A stretch of 64,000 bases of DNA from JAWCQZ01 sp038869515 [NCBI: Halobacteria archaeon] (GTDB taxonomy: Archaea; Halobacteriota; Syntropharchaeia; JACQPP01): the NCBI GenBank assembly GCA_038869515.1, contig JAWCQZ010000006.1:1-64000 (forward strand), read 5' to 3'. The notes under the pieces were generated by a model, which saw nothing but the letters and a program-made list of their open reading frames with translations, ran no database searches and was not told the DNA's origin. How positions within the stretch are numbered: position 1 is the stretch's first letter; every line of letters starts with the position of its first letter. The translations under genes and the position numbers were made by a program. This document shows positions 1 to 9,500 of this stretch, piece after piece.

Positions 1-34
1 ACGGCCCGGCCTGGGACCTCTCCCGACCCGAGAC

Positions 35-152
35 GCCCCGGCCTTCAGGCCGGGGCATCGCAGAACTCGCGCGAGCGCAGCGAGCGCGAGTTCTGTCACG
101 GCCAGCGACCCCCCGGGGCGGAGCCCCTCCCCCCCGGCGACAGACGCCGGGG
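35..152. repeat. Cluster of three perfect GC-rich hairpins
   Basis: No gene is seen in the first 198 bases. Three perfect stems are visible: 35-43 with 48-56 (9 bp, TTCA loop), 61-72 with 84-95 (12 bp), and 132-139 with 145-152 (8 bp, 5-base loop). Such stems could be terminator-like, recombination-related or simple GC-rich intergenic structure. The third stem overlaps the 16-bp sequence shared with the tRNA-Ser 3' end. Confidence 0.6.
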
Positions 153-159
153 AGGGGAC
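144..159. other. Left copy of 16-bp direct repeat (candidate att site)
   Basis: The sequence ACGCCGGGGAGGGGAC at this place is identical and in the same orientation to 21072-21087, which covers the last T-loop bases, the T-stem 3' strand, the acceptor 3' strand and one base beyond the discriminator of tRNA-Ser(CGA). Integrases of tRNA-targeting elements duplicate exactly this kind of segment. The copy is part of a local hairpin, so chance similarity in GC-rich DNA cannot be excluded. Confidence 0.45.
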
Positions 160-198
160 GCGGAGCCGTGGTTCAAGTCCCCCCATTTTTCGAACCCT

Positions 199-1101
199 CT
201 ACGCCCCCCGGGGCGCCTTGGGCCTGAAGACCTCGATCATCTGGGGAAGGAACCCCTGGTCCCGGAGCCTCTCATCCGCATCCTTGCCGTTGGCTTTCTG
301 TAGGACCCACCCCAGGATCTCCCCGGCCTTCGCCTCACCCATGAGGGGCGCCATCAGGAGTATTTGCCAGGCCTCCCTGTGGAGGGCAGAGGTCTTCCCC
401 TTCTCCAGGAGGATGGCTTTGGCCATCTCTAGGAGGTCATCCCGGCTCTCCGGCACCTGCTGGAAGATGTGGCGGAACAGAACCAATAAATCGGCTCTCA
501 ACTCGCCATCCAGACCGGCGTTTTTGGCGGCCTCCACCATGGAGCCGTAGAGGGTTTTCATCACCCACTTTTTCGCCGCCGGATCTCTGACCATTCGGGG
601 CATGGCGTGGCGGAAGGCGTCCCAGAGCCCCCTCTCCACGTCGCCGCGCGCCGGTGTTCTGACCAAGCTGGTGAACACGGCCCGGACCTGCGGGTAGTCT
701 TCGACCTCATACTCGTAGGCCAACTCGGAGAAGGCCTTGGCCAGCCCCTTCCTCGCCTCGAAGTCGAGGCTCGGGTCGGTGGCCCTGAGGTAGGTCAGGA
801 CCAACTCTAGACTCGGTGGGGGCGCGGGACGGGTCCTCGGCCCCATGGCCGCCAGGAAATCGAGGAGGCCTCTCCCCCGCTCGCTGAGCCTCAAGATTTT
901 CCGTGGCCCTTCCCCGGGCCTCCTCTCCACGAGGCCGACCTTCTCCAGACGTTGGGACCACATGGTGACCTGGGGCGGTTTCTTGCCCATCCTACGTGCA
1001 ACATCGGTGACGGTGCCCTCTCCCTTGGCGAGTTCCAGCATCAGGCTCAGGTGGCGGGCAACAGCGGAAGTGGCCTCTTTCAGCCAATTTTCACTGCCCA
1101 T
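199..1101 (-). CDS. Winged-helix DNA-binding protein
   Basis: Predicted 300-aa DNA-binding protein. Residues about 5-80 read as a MarR/ArsR-like winged helix: helices followed by a clear recognition segment (TVTDVARRMGKKPPQVTMWS) and a wing with VERRPGEGPRKILRLSERG. The remaining 200 residues are helical and resemble no family I can name. The ATG at 1101 is preferred over longer versions because a TATA-like element lies about 29 bases upstream, as expected for a leaderless archaeal gene, and because the upstream extension reads through the next, divergent gene. It probably regulates its own element or a neighbour; the target is unknown. Confidence 0.75.
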   Translation of the reverse strand: MGSENWLKEATSAVARHLSLMLELAKGEGTVTDVARRMGKKPPQVTMWSQRLEKVGLVERRPGEGPRKILRLSERGRGLLDFLAAMGPRTRPAPPPSLELVLTYLRATDPSLDFEARKGLAKAFSELAYEYEVEDYPQVRAVFTSLVRTPARGDVERGLWDAFRHAMPRMVRDPAAKKWVMKTLYGSMVEAAKNAGLDGELRADLLVLFRHIFQQVPESRDDLLEMAKAILLEKGKTSALHREAWQILLMAPLMGEAKAGEILGWVLQKANGKDADERLRDQGFLPQMIEVFRPKAPRGA

Positions 1102-1124
1102 TGACTCTATTTTTATTTTTACTC

Positions 1125-1135
1125 TTAAAATATAA
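1125..1135 (-). promoter_or_regulatory. TATA-like promoter of the wHTH gene
   Basis: The minus strand reads TTATATTTTAA here, inside a 40-base AT-rich stretch in otherwise GC-rich DNA, centred about 29 bases before the ATG at 1101. This spacing fits transcription starting at the start codon. Confidence 0.6.
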
Positions 1136-1167
1136 GGCTTTTGGCCGTCCGGGGAGACCCCCCAACC

Positions 1168-1695
1168 ATGGAAACCTCTGAAGGGGCGCCCCGGTGGATT
1201 GCCCTCTTCGAGGAGGCCGAAGCCCGTGCGCGGCTGTACCGGCGTCGAATCACCCAGGGCAGCGTCTCGCAGATTGGGACCACTCCCCCGGAGGAAGGTC
1301 AGCCCCAAAACTCCGCTCCCGGGCCGGAACTTACCGCCGGGGAGGATGGGTCGAAAATGCAGACCCGCACGAAGGGGGGAGAGCACCCGGGTATCCCGGG
1401 CTCGCACCCCCGGAGACCCGGTCCCGGCCGGCCCCGCAGAACCGTGGACATGGAGGAGGCCCTTCGCCTGCGGCGACAGGGCCGGTCCCTGCGCGAAGTA
1501 TCCCAAGAGTTGGGTATCGGGATGGGGACCCTCCATCGGGCGCTCCAGAAAGTTCCAAAACAGCAAACGGCCCGTTCTGGAACTGGGGCCGGGACATCCA
1601 AACAGCGGGTGATTGCAGAGGAGGAAGTTCTGCCGGGTTCCCAGCGGACTCCGCGCTCGATGGAGGAGGACGAAGATGGTGGTGAGACGGCATGA
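1168..1695 (+). CDS. Resolvase/invertase-type HTH protein
   Basis: Predicted 175-aa protein with a poorly conserved, Gly/Pro-rich N-terminal half and a C-terminal helix-turn-helix of the Hin/resolvase type: a GRPRR basic arm, then MEEALRLRRQGRSLREVSQE and LGIGMGTLHRAL. It has no serine-recombinase catalytic domain, so it is probably a DNA-binding accessory or regulatory protein, as often found on archaeal plasmids and viruses. The ATG at 1168 is the first good start. Its stop overlaps the next start (ATGA at 1692), so the two are probably translationally coupled. Confidence 0.6.
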   Translation: METSEGAPRWIALFEEAEARARLYRRRITQGSVSQIGTTPPEEGQPQNSAPGPELTAGEDGSKMQTRTKGGEHPGIPGSHPRRPGPGRPRRTVDMEEALRLRRQGRSLREVSQELGIGMGTLHRALQKVPKQQTARSGTGAGTSKQRVIAEEEVLPGSQRTPRSMEEDEDGGETA

Positions 1696-2051
1696 CCGAC
1701 CCGCAGAAGCGCCGCAGGCCCCCCTCCTACCACCGCTACATGGCGGCCAACCCTACCGTTACTCTCCACCTGCCGAAGGAACTCAAGGAACGCCTCGACC
1801 AGTGGAAAGGCGGGCGATCCTACGGGGAGGTCGTCCGCGCCCTCTTGACCAACTACGAGGCCGCCGTCCAGCAGAGGGTCGCCGAGGCACGGAGGTCTTT
1901 CGAAATCACCTACCCCTGTTGCATCTGCGGCCAGCCGCTTCCACTCCGGCCCGGAAGCCAAGAGGCCCTAGCCGCCGTCGAGCATTTGAGGCAAGCGGGA
2001 TGGGGGCACGCCGCTTGTCATGAGAGACGGCAACAGTCGGGGTTCGGATGA
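1692..2051 (+). CDS. Ribbon-helix-helix protein with C-terminal zinc finger
   Basis: Predicted 119-aa protein. Residues about 18-55 look like a ribbon-helix-helix module: a beta strand PTVTLHLPKELKERLDQW followed by two helices. The C-terminal part has a CCICGQ pair and a later HAACHE group that could bind zinc. Together these suggest a small DNA-binding regulator of the kind seen on archaeal mobile elements. It is coupled by an ATGA overlap to the preceding HTH gene, so the pair may act together. Target unknown. Confidence 0.65.
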   Translation: MTDPQKRRRPPSYHRYMAANPTVTLHLPKELKERLDQWKGGRSYGEVVRALLTNYEAAVQQRVAEARRSFEITYPCCICGQPLPLRPGSQEALAAVEHLRQAGWGHAACHERRQQSGFG

Positions 2052-2516
2052 GTCGGAGCGCATCGTTCCTGGCTCGGAGAGCCCGGCCCTGGCCCTGGGG
2101 TGGAGGCGCTCCTACGCGCGCGTGCGCGCGCACGCGCCCCCCCAAACCCCCCCAAATCGAGCGAGAAATTCATGCCTCAGGACCCGCGTGAGAATCCTCC
2201 CTGAAACCCCCCGGTTCGACGCCTGTTCAGAGAACCCGTTCAGGTGCCGACCCAGATACAGACTCAGATGACTGGCTAGGTAACGGTTCAGTCCAACCGA
2301 ATTCGCGCAGATTCGGTTTCGAATTCGCCCCATTCTCGAAACTTCCGGGAGATTAGGCGCCTGAGGTAAGGCGCCAAACAGGAAATGGGAGGCGATTATA
2401 CCCAAACAACCCCATGGGCTCCAGGGGCCTACTTCGAGCACGGCCATGGGGGACGCAGACAGATCCCCCGGCAGGGCTTCCCGTAAAGATAAAGCCCTTG
2501 CAGTGATGTTCGATGA
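2052..2516. other. 465-base non-coding region with dyads
   Basis: No convincing gene. It holds an alternating purine-pyrimidine tract (2113-2137), a C-rich run just after it, a perfect 8-bp inverted repeat AACCGAAT/ATTCGGTT at 2295-2302 and 2311-2318, and a pair of GGCGCC palindromes at 2356-2361 and 2370-2375. An AAAGATAAAG motif near 2485-2495 is a plausible TATA element for the gene at 2517. The dyads could be operators or a replication/recombination site; nothing decides between these. Confidence 0.5.
2113..2137. repeat. 25-base alternating purine-pyrimidine (Z-DNA-prone) tract
   Basis: Perfect alternation of purine and pyrimidine, nearly all CG/CA/TG steps, followed directly by C-runs separated by AAA. 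A longer tract of the same kind lies at 19695-19732 with the G/C run on its other side, so the two are arranged as inverted copies in type, though not in exact sequence. Confidence 0.7.
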
Positions 2517-3236
2517 ATGCACCAATGGCTCCGTGACCTTTGGAACAGCCGCTACCGGCTCGTTGTCGTCATTGTACTTTCTGGAACATCTGTGGCCGTC
2601 TTGACGCTGTGGCTGTGGGAAGGTTTTGGCGAGAATCTCCTTGCGGAGATGATCGGTCTTGCTTTGACTGCCATTGTAATCGATTTCATCCTCCTTCGGT
2701 CAAACAGATTGAAATGGATGGGGTTGGAGAACAAGATTCGAGGGACTATATCTCACCAGATAGAGTCGACTCTCACTGATCTGGTAAATATCTTGGACCA
2801 TTCGGCGGCGGAGTTCGTTGCTGAGCCTCAGGACTCAGAAAGCGTCGGGAGAAAAATCGACGCCGCCTATCTTAAGAAATTGCACACCTTGGCGAGCATG
2901 GATACTCGTGAATTTCGCAAAAAGGTTGACCCGGGACTGTTTGAAAGCCATTACGGGGATTTGTTCGATCATCGCCAGCGCACGTTTAACAATCTGGAAC
3001 TGAAGTATCACGAGCACTTAGAGCCCCAGGAAATCTCACTCTTGATGGACCTTCAGGAGTTGCTTTGGAGTTTACATATGGATATCTTCATTCGCAATAA
3101 ACAACTTGGGGGGGTTGACCCGATCAACGTCCAACTTAGAATGATTACGGAGAATCGTATCATACAGACGATTCACGCGCTTGTAAAGCGGATTTCAGAA
3201 TCTGCCCGGGATGGTGTGTGGCGCGAGAATCGATAA
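2517..3236 (+). CDS. Membrane protein of unknown function, low G+C
   Basis: Predicted 239-aa protein with two hydrophobic segments near the N-terminus (about residues 15-34, LVVVIVLSGTSVAVLTLWLW, and 42-60, MIGLALTAIVIDFILL), followed by a charged, mostly helical cytoplasmic domain of about 175 residues. No family recognised. Base composition is clearly lower in G+C than the neighbouring genes and codon use differs (many AT-ending codons), which suggests recent transfer. The ATG at 2517 lies about 25-30 bases after an AAAGATAAAG element, consistent with a leaderless start. Confidence 0.7.
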   Translation: MHQWLRDLWNSRYRLVVVIVLSGTSVAVLTLWLWEGFGENLLAEMIGLALTAIVIDFILLRSNRLKWMGLENKIRGTISHQIESTLTDLVNILDHSAAEFVAEPQDSESVGRKIDAAYLKKLHTLASMDTREFRKKVDPGLFESHYGDLFDHRQRTFNNLELKYHEHLEPQEISLLMDLQELLWSLHMDIFIRNKQLGGVDPINVQLRMITENRIIQTIHALVKRISESARDGVWRENR

Positions 3237-3586
3237 AACAAGGGTAGAATGCGGCATTGCTCAGTGGAGGAAACGTGGGTCTAATTTACGCAGTTCAACG
3301 AAACTGCGAACCTGGGACTCTCCCGCGCACCCCAGGACGTATCAAATTCCGATGCAATAGGCAAAAGTCGGGGCCGCGGAATCTAGCCGAATTTGAGTAC
3401 TATTCCGTCGCCTACCGGCCGATTTTTATGGAGAAATCGGCACTCGTAAGTCGTTTGTAAACATGCCATCCCTTTTGCAAGGCGACTGAGTCGCCCGTTA
3501 CTTTCAAATATCTGTAACCGAGTTCATCTTGCCGCGAGCGGAGGCCGGGGCCTGCGGGCGACCGGGAGGGGACTCAGCGGCACCGC
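3237..3586. other. 350-base intergenic region with two hairpins
   Basis: Moderate G+C, no convincing gene. Perfect stems occur at 3289-3295/3302-3308 (7 bp) and 3418-3425/3434-3441 (8 bp, GCCGATTT/AAATCGGC). Either may end transcription of the upstream gene. A CAAATATCTG motif near 3503-3513 could be the TATA element for the giant gene at 3587, which would give it a short leader containing a GGGAGGGG purine run. Confidence 0.45.
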
Positions 3587-6500
3587 ATGGAGTACCAACG
3601 GGTGGGTATGGGGGGTCGGCCGCTCTGGGCATTGTTGACGTTGTGCCTCCTCGCTGGAATCCCCGCAGCCCAGGCCCAGATCACAGTCTACGACAGCGGC
3701 AATCCCTCCGTGACCTTCACGACCTCCGGCTCATTCCAGTGGTCCACGAGCCCTTGCTTCGGGGCCGCGGCCTTCACGAGCGTCACCCTCGGCGGAGACC
3801 CGTCGCTTCGCATCTTGAGTTCCTCGGCGTCCATCACCGGGCCCGGACTTGGATACACCGCCGTGGTCAGTCCGGGCGGCTACGGCGAGCAGCCGGCGGG
3901 CCAGTCCGTCGTCTACACCTACTCGCTGACCGCCAACGCCGGCGTCTGCGCGAGCAACGTCGTCTCCACCGTCTACCACACCACCACCTACGCCCAGTCC
4001 CTCTGCGATAGCGGGGACCTCGACACGGTCTGCGTGGTGAACCGGAGCCACGCGTTCCAGACCCCCCTCGACATCCTGGCCAACGTGGTCGAGTTCCAGG
4101 GCGGGGGCGACTGGGCGGCCGGAGCTCCTCTCGCGCTCACCGCCGACGAGGTCCGGGTCCGCGCGGGCGGTTCCTTGACCGCCTCCCCCGCAGACCTCTC
4201 CATCACCGCCGGCAACGTGACCCTGGACGGGACCATCACCGGCACCGGCAACGTGGGCATCAACGCCACCGGCGGCGTCACGGGCTCCGGTTCCGTTCAA
4301 CTCTCCGGGCCCTCCGTGGGCCAAAAGGGCGGCGACATCACGCTCATCGCAGGAGGCCGGGTCGCCCTCCCCCTCGTCCGCTCCACCGGGGCCAGCGGCG
4401 GCTACATCCCGCCCCTCTCCTGTCCCTACGGGTCCTCGCCCAACGGCCCTTCGCTCTGTGGGGGAGGCCTCGGCGGCGCCATCCACATCTCCGGCTCGCG
4501 GGTCACGATTCCCACCATCGAGTCGAGGGGCGGGCCCTCGGTCGGGGTCTTCTTCAGCCAGTTCTGCACATCGGGGGCGACCCACGGGGGGAGCGGTGGC
4601 CCGGTGACGGTCCGGAACCTGACGGGGCCCGCGGCCATCAACACCAACGGCCGGGACGGAGCCGCCGGCAGCTTTTCGTGCAGTTCTGGGGGCAGCGGGG
4701 GAGGCGGGGGCTCCGTCACCCTGATTGACCCCGTGGGCATCGTCTCCGTCCAGAGTGTCGGGGGCTTCGGGGGACCCGGGTCGTCCAACACCCCCGCCGG
4801 CTTCCCGGGCCGGGGCGGCAGCGTCGCCGTCTCGGGGGCCTCCCCCCAGACGGTCCTGAGCGTCGTCAACAGCGAGTCGGGCAAACCGGGGAACGCGGTC
4901 TCCGCCACCGGCACCACCTACTCCCTCTCGGCCATCACGGGGAGCGACCCGCAGGCGGTCGTGACCGTGGACGCAAGCGGGAACCTGACGCTCAACGGGA
5001 TGACCGCCGGGTTCGCCTCCATCCGGGCCACCGGGCTCGGCCTCGGGACGACGGTCACGGCGAGCGGCGGCGACGGGCGCTACTGCCACCTGCTGCCGGG
5101 CAGCGGCCTCGGCAACTGGGTCATCGGGGGGGTCGCGGCCCACCCCTCCCTGAAGCAGGAGTTCGGACTCTGCGCCAAGAACGTCTTTCCGGAACTCGTG
5201 AACCGGTCGGTCTCGGAGGTCCAGGACGTCGCGGCCCGCTCTCCCTCCCGCCTCCGCCCCCGACTCCAAGTGGAGAAGGCCTTCACCATCAACGGGAGCC
5301 CGGTCACGCAGGTCCGGGCCGGCGACCTCCTCGCGGTCGACGTCACCGTCCGGAACCCCATCTCTCCGGAACTCGACGGGCGGGCCCGCATGGCCAACAT
5401 CACCCTGCGCGAGATTCTCCCCGACGGCCTGGCGGTCGTGTCGGGCTCTCCGGGGACGACTCTCTCCTCGCTGTCGGCCAACGAGAGCGCGCGCTACGGC
5501 TACACGGTGCGGGTCTCGGGCAACCTGACCTCCCTCCCCGTCCGCACCGAGGGGACCTACGACTGGCAGGAGCTGGAGGCGGTCAATCTTTCCGGCACCT
5601 TCGGCTCAGACCCGGAGCCCTTCTCCGGGGGCTGCCTGGCCTTCGTTTCCGTCACGGGGTCCTACGACTCCGACGGGGAAATCCTCGCTTCGGGCCTCTT
5701 CGACGCGGCCGCCCGCGACCTCGTCCTCGACACGGAACTGGTCGCGGTCAACTTCACCGACCGCCTGAACGACCTCGTCCGGTTCCAGAACCGCCTCCAG
5801 GGGACGAAGTGCATCCACCACACCGAGGCGGCCGACTTCGCCTCCGGCAGCCACGTGGGGACCCGCGTGGCCCCCGTGGGGGACGGAGCGATCGAAATCC
5901 AGTCCACCGGGGGCACCGGCATCTACACCTCCCACGTCCTCCAGGACCCCAACGGGACCGTGGTCCGGTGGAGGAACATCTCCTGGACCCCGGTCCTCCC
6001 CCCCAGCACCTCGGTGGTGGTGCAGTTGCGGACCGGGGACACTCCGGCCCCGGACGCGACTTGGACCCCCTTCATCAACTACACCCAATCCGGCGGCGGG
6101 GAGATTCAGAACCCGCCCTCCCGCTACATCCAGTACCGGTTGCTCATCACCGCGCCGGGGGACAGCTCCCTGGCGGCGCTGTGGCACCTCAACGGGGACG
6201 GCGTCGACGCCTCGGGCCGCGGGAACCACCTCTCGCTCTCCGGGCCCGCCAACTACTCGGCCGACGGGCCCCGGCTGGGAACCCACTCCCTCGCCCTCGC
6301 GGCGGGTGGGGGAGGGTTCGCCCAGGCCCCCAACTCTCCTTCGCTGAGCATCTCCGGCGATCAGTTCACGGTCGAGGCGTGGATCCGCCAGACCGACCGA
6401 GGGTCGAACTGCGGCGGGTTCAACTTCGGGACCCAGGGAGTGGTCTCGAAATACGCGGGCTCCAGCGCCCCCTACGACCTGCGCGTCGAGAACGGGCGGC

Positions 6501-9500
6501 CCGCCATCTTGGCCCAGACGTCGTTCACCGGGGGCGCCATCCTCCTCTACTCCCCCGACACCATCCCGCTGGGCGAGTGGGTCCATCTGGCCGGGGTCTA
6601 CGACGGCTCCGCCCTCCGGCTCTTCGTGAACGGCACCCTGAACGCCTCCACTCCCCTCTCGGGGACCCTGGTTCAGAACTCCGCCCCCGTCAAGGTGGGC
6701 GCCACCTCCGGCGACGGCTGCGACGTCTCCTTCCGCGGGTTCATCGACGAGGTACGCATCAGCGGCATCGCCCGCTACGGCGCGGACTTCGTTCCATCCG
6801 AGGAGGAGTTCGCCGGGGCCCCGCCCGACCTCCTCGCCTCCCTGCCCGCCGTCGAGGACGTCACCATTGAGTACGGCCTCTCCCCCTGCGCCGGCGCCGA
6901 CCCCTCGGCCAATGAGACTCTCTGCCCGGTGGCGGTCAAGGTGGCCTCGGCCTCCTCCGGAATCGTCAACCTCTCCAACCTCTCCATCCGCAGCGCGACC
7001 ACGAACGCGACCCTCCAGGCCTTCTCCGGCGGCCAGCCCTCGGTCGAACTCTCCTTCCCGGCGGCGGGGAGCCAGACCGTCGAGTTCGCCATCCCTCTCG
7101 CCTCCTTCGCCCCCGTGAAGTCGGCGACCCTGGAGGTCCGGGGCGGCTCCTTCGGCATCCCTGCAGTACCCATCCCCCCCTCCACGGCGGCCCTCTGGCA
7201 CATGAACGGGAACGGTGTGGACTCCTCGGGCCACGGGAACGCCCTGAGCCTCTCCAACACCGCCGCCTACTCGACGGCCCAGGCCAAGTTCGGCACCCAC
7301 TCCCTCCAGGTTTCGGAAGGCTCCACGAACTACGCAATCGCCCAGGACTCCCCGTCCCTGAGCGTCTCCGGCAACCAGTTGACCGTCGAGGCGTGGGTCT
7401 ACCAAATCCACCCGGCCTCTCATTCCGCGGCCTGCGGATTCAGCCCCGACACCCAGGGAGTCGTCTCCAAGTACACGGGCGGGAGCGCGCCCTACGACCT
7501 CCGCGTCACGGGCGGTCGCCCCCAGATGGTGGTCCAGACGGGCTCCGGGGGAACCGCGTTCGTCACCTCCCCCGAGGTCATTCCCATCGGCACCTGGGTC
7601 CACCTCGCCGGGGTCTACGACGGGTCGGCGTTGCGGCTCTTCGTCAACGGGGTCCAGAAGGCGGGCACGAGCCTCTCCGGGAACGTGGTGGTCAACAGCG
7701 ACCCCGTGCGCATCGGCAACACCTACCAGGGTTGCCCCAACGCGGGCGAATTCGCCTTCAACGGCTTCATCGACGAGGTCCTCATCAGCAGCGCGGCCCT
7801 CCACACCTTCGATTTCACGCCCCGCGACCGCGAGGCGGGGAGCGGCAACTTCCCCCGCAGCCCCTCCCTCGACGTCGGAGGGGATGGAATCCTGGAGTGG
7901 ACCCACGGGGACCTGGAGTTGGACTCCCCGGCCGGCCTCCGGGACCACCGGGTCCTCGTCACCGGATTCACGAACGCCGGGGGGACTCCCACCGTCAACC
8001 CCCGGGTCTCGGTCAACGGAGCCCCCTTCCAGTTCACCGGGAGCCTGGGGACCGGCCAGCGGGCCCGCATCGGCTTCCAGCCTCTCGCGGGGCACAACAG
8101 CCTCGTCTTCGACGCCGCGGGGAGCGGCCGGTTCGACTTCCAGGTCCGCGCGGTCCGGGACCAACCCGTGGAGTTCCCCCAGGAGCCGGTGCGGCCCTTC
8201 CTCGTCCTCACCGGGGACTCCGTGGACGGCGTGGAGGCCCAGAACATCTCCGCCATCATCAACGGGCAGACCTTCCTGCACCCTGGGCCTCTGGGTCCTG
8301 GGCAAAAGGCCAGCATCAGCATCGCCGCCGCCCTGCAAAACGGGAACAACGACATCCGGTTCGACGTCACGGGGACCGATTCCTCGGGCCTCCGGGTGGG
8401 GCGGTTCTCCTGGGAAATCTTCGACGGCAAACGGGAGAACGTCACCGTGCCCGGCTTCCTGACCGACGCCGAGGTCGCCTTCGAGCGGACCGGGACCTTC
8501 ACGACATCCACCAACGGGACCCACGGCTGCATCCGCATCAGCGTCCAGTTCGGCTGCCAGGAGTCCGTGAGCGACCCGGGGACGCACCTCCTCTCGATTG
8601 ACGGCTCAACCTACACGACCTCGACCGTGACCCCCACGGAGATCCCGACCCCGGCTTTCCTGATAGCCCCGGACGACCACACCCACACCCTCACGGTGGA
8701 CGGGCGGACCTACGAGAGCACCCCCTCCGGGCGCCACGTCCACACCTGGCTGTGGCGGGTGGCGGCCAACAACCACGACTGCCTGAACTTCGTCCCCTTC
8801 TCCGGCACGTTCCTCAACATCCCCTGCAGCGCGGGCGCCCACAGCCACGTCTTCCGCATCGCGCCGCTCTTCGGCCCCGCAGTCCTGCTGGGCGGCCGGG
8901 AGTATGCGGACGAAATCCGGACCGGGAAGTTCGGCGAGGCCGTGGTCCCGCTCCCCGGGCCCCTCGGCGGCCGGGTGGACCTCGCCTTCTCCTCCCGGGA
9001 GCCGGGCAACGCCAAGTTCGCCCTTCGGGGCAACCTCTACGACAGCGAGCCGGTCCGCAACCTGACGCTCCAGGTCCCCGGCAATGTGCGGAACGCCACC
9101 CTCACCATCACCGGCGACTCCCTCTTCCTGCCCTTCCAGGGCCCCCGCACCGCGGACTTCCTGGGAGCCGGGGTGGCCTTCCCCGGATTCCGCCCCACCC
9201 AGGCCCGGCTCCCTCTCGCCGACCCCTCCCACCAGGGCCGGGTCTCCCGGGCCTCCCTCTCCCTGACCTTCGGCGCCGCAGGGCTCTTCGACAAGCCGGT
9301 CCAGATTTTCGTGGACGGGGCCAAGGTGTTCGACCAGACCCTCCCGCCCGGAGAGTTGCCCCAGGAGTTCCGCGACTTCACGATTCCCCTGGGCATCTCG
9401 GGTCCGAACCAGCGGGGGTACGTGGACGTGAGCGTCAACTCCCCCCAGGCGGGCTGGTACGCCTCCCTCGACTACGAGGTCGAACTGAAGACCCGGAACC

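Noticed and set aside
160-192. T-loop-like GGTTCAAGTCCCC followed by a T-run, suggesting the 3' end of a tRNA
   Set aside because: The flanking bases do not form a T-stem (C-C and T-C mismatches), and no matching acceptor strand or anticodon arm is found upstream in the window. It could be part of a gene that begins before position 1 or a relic, but cannot be supported.
3257-3460. 67-codon frame with a GGAGGAAAC purine run inside
   Set aside because: No good start codon and no protein-like composition; it overlaps hairpins of the intergenic region.
3731-5269. Long antisense frames opposite the giant surface gene and many other high-G+C genes
   Set aside because: They arise from GC-rich third positions; translations are Gly/Arg/Ala/Pro-rich and lack known domains, while the sense strands encode recognisable proteins.
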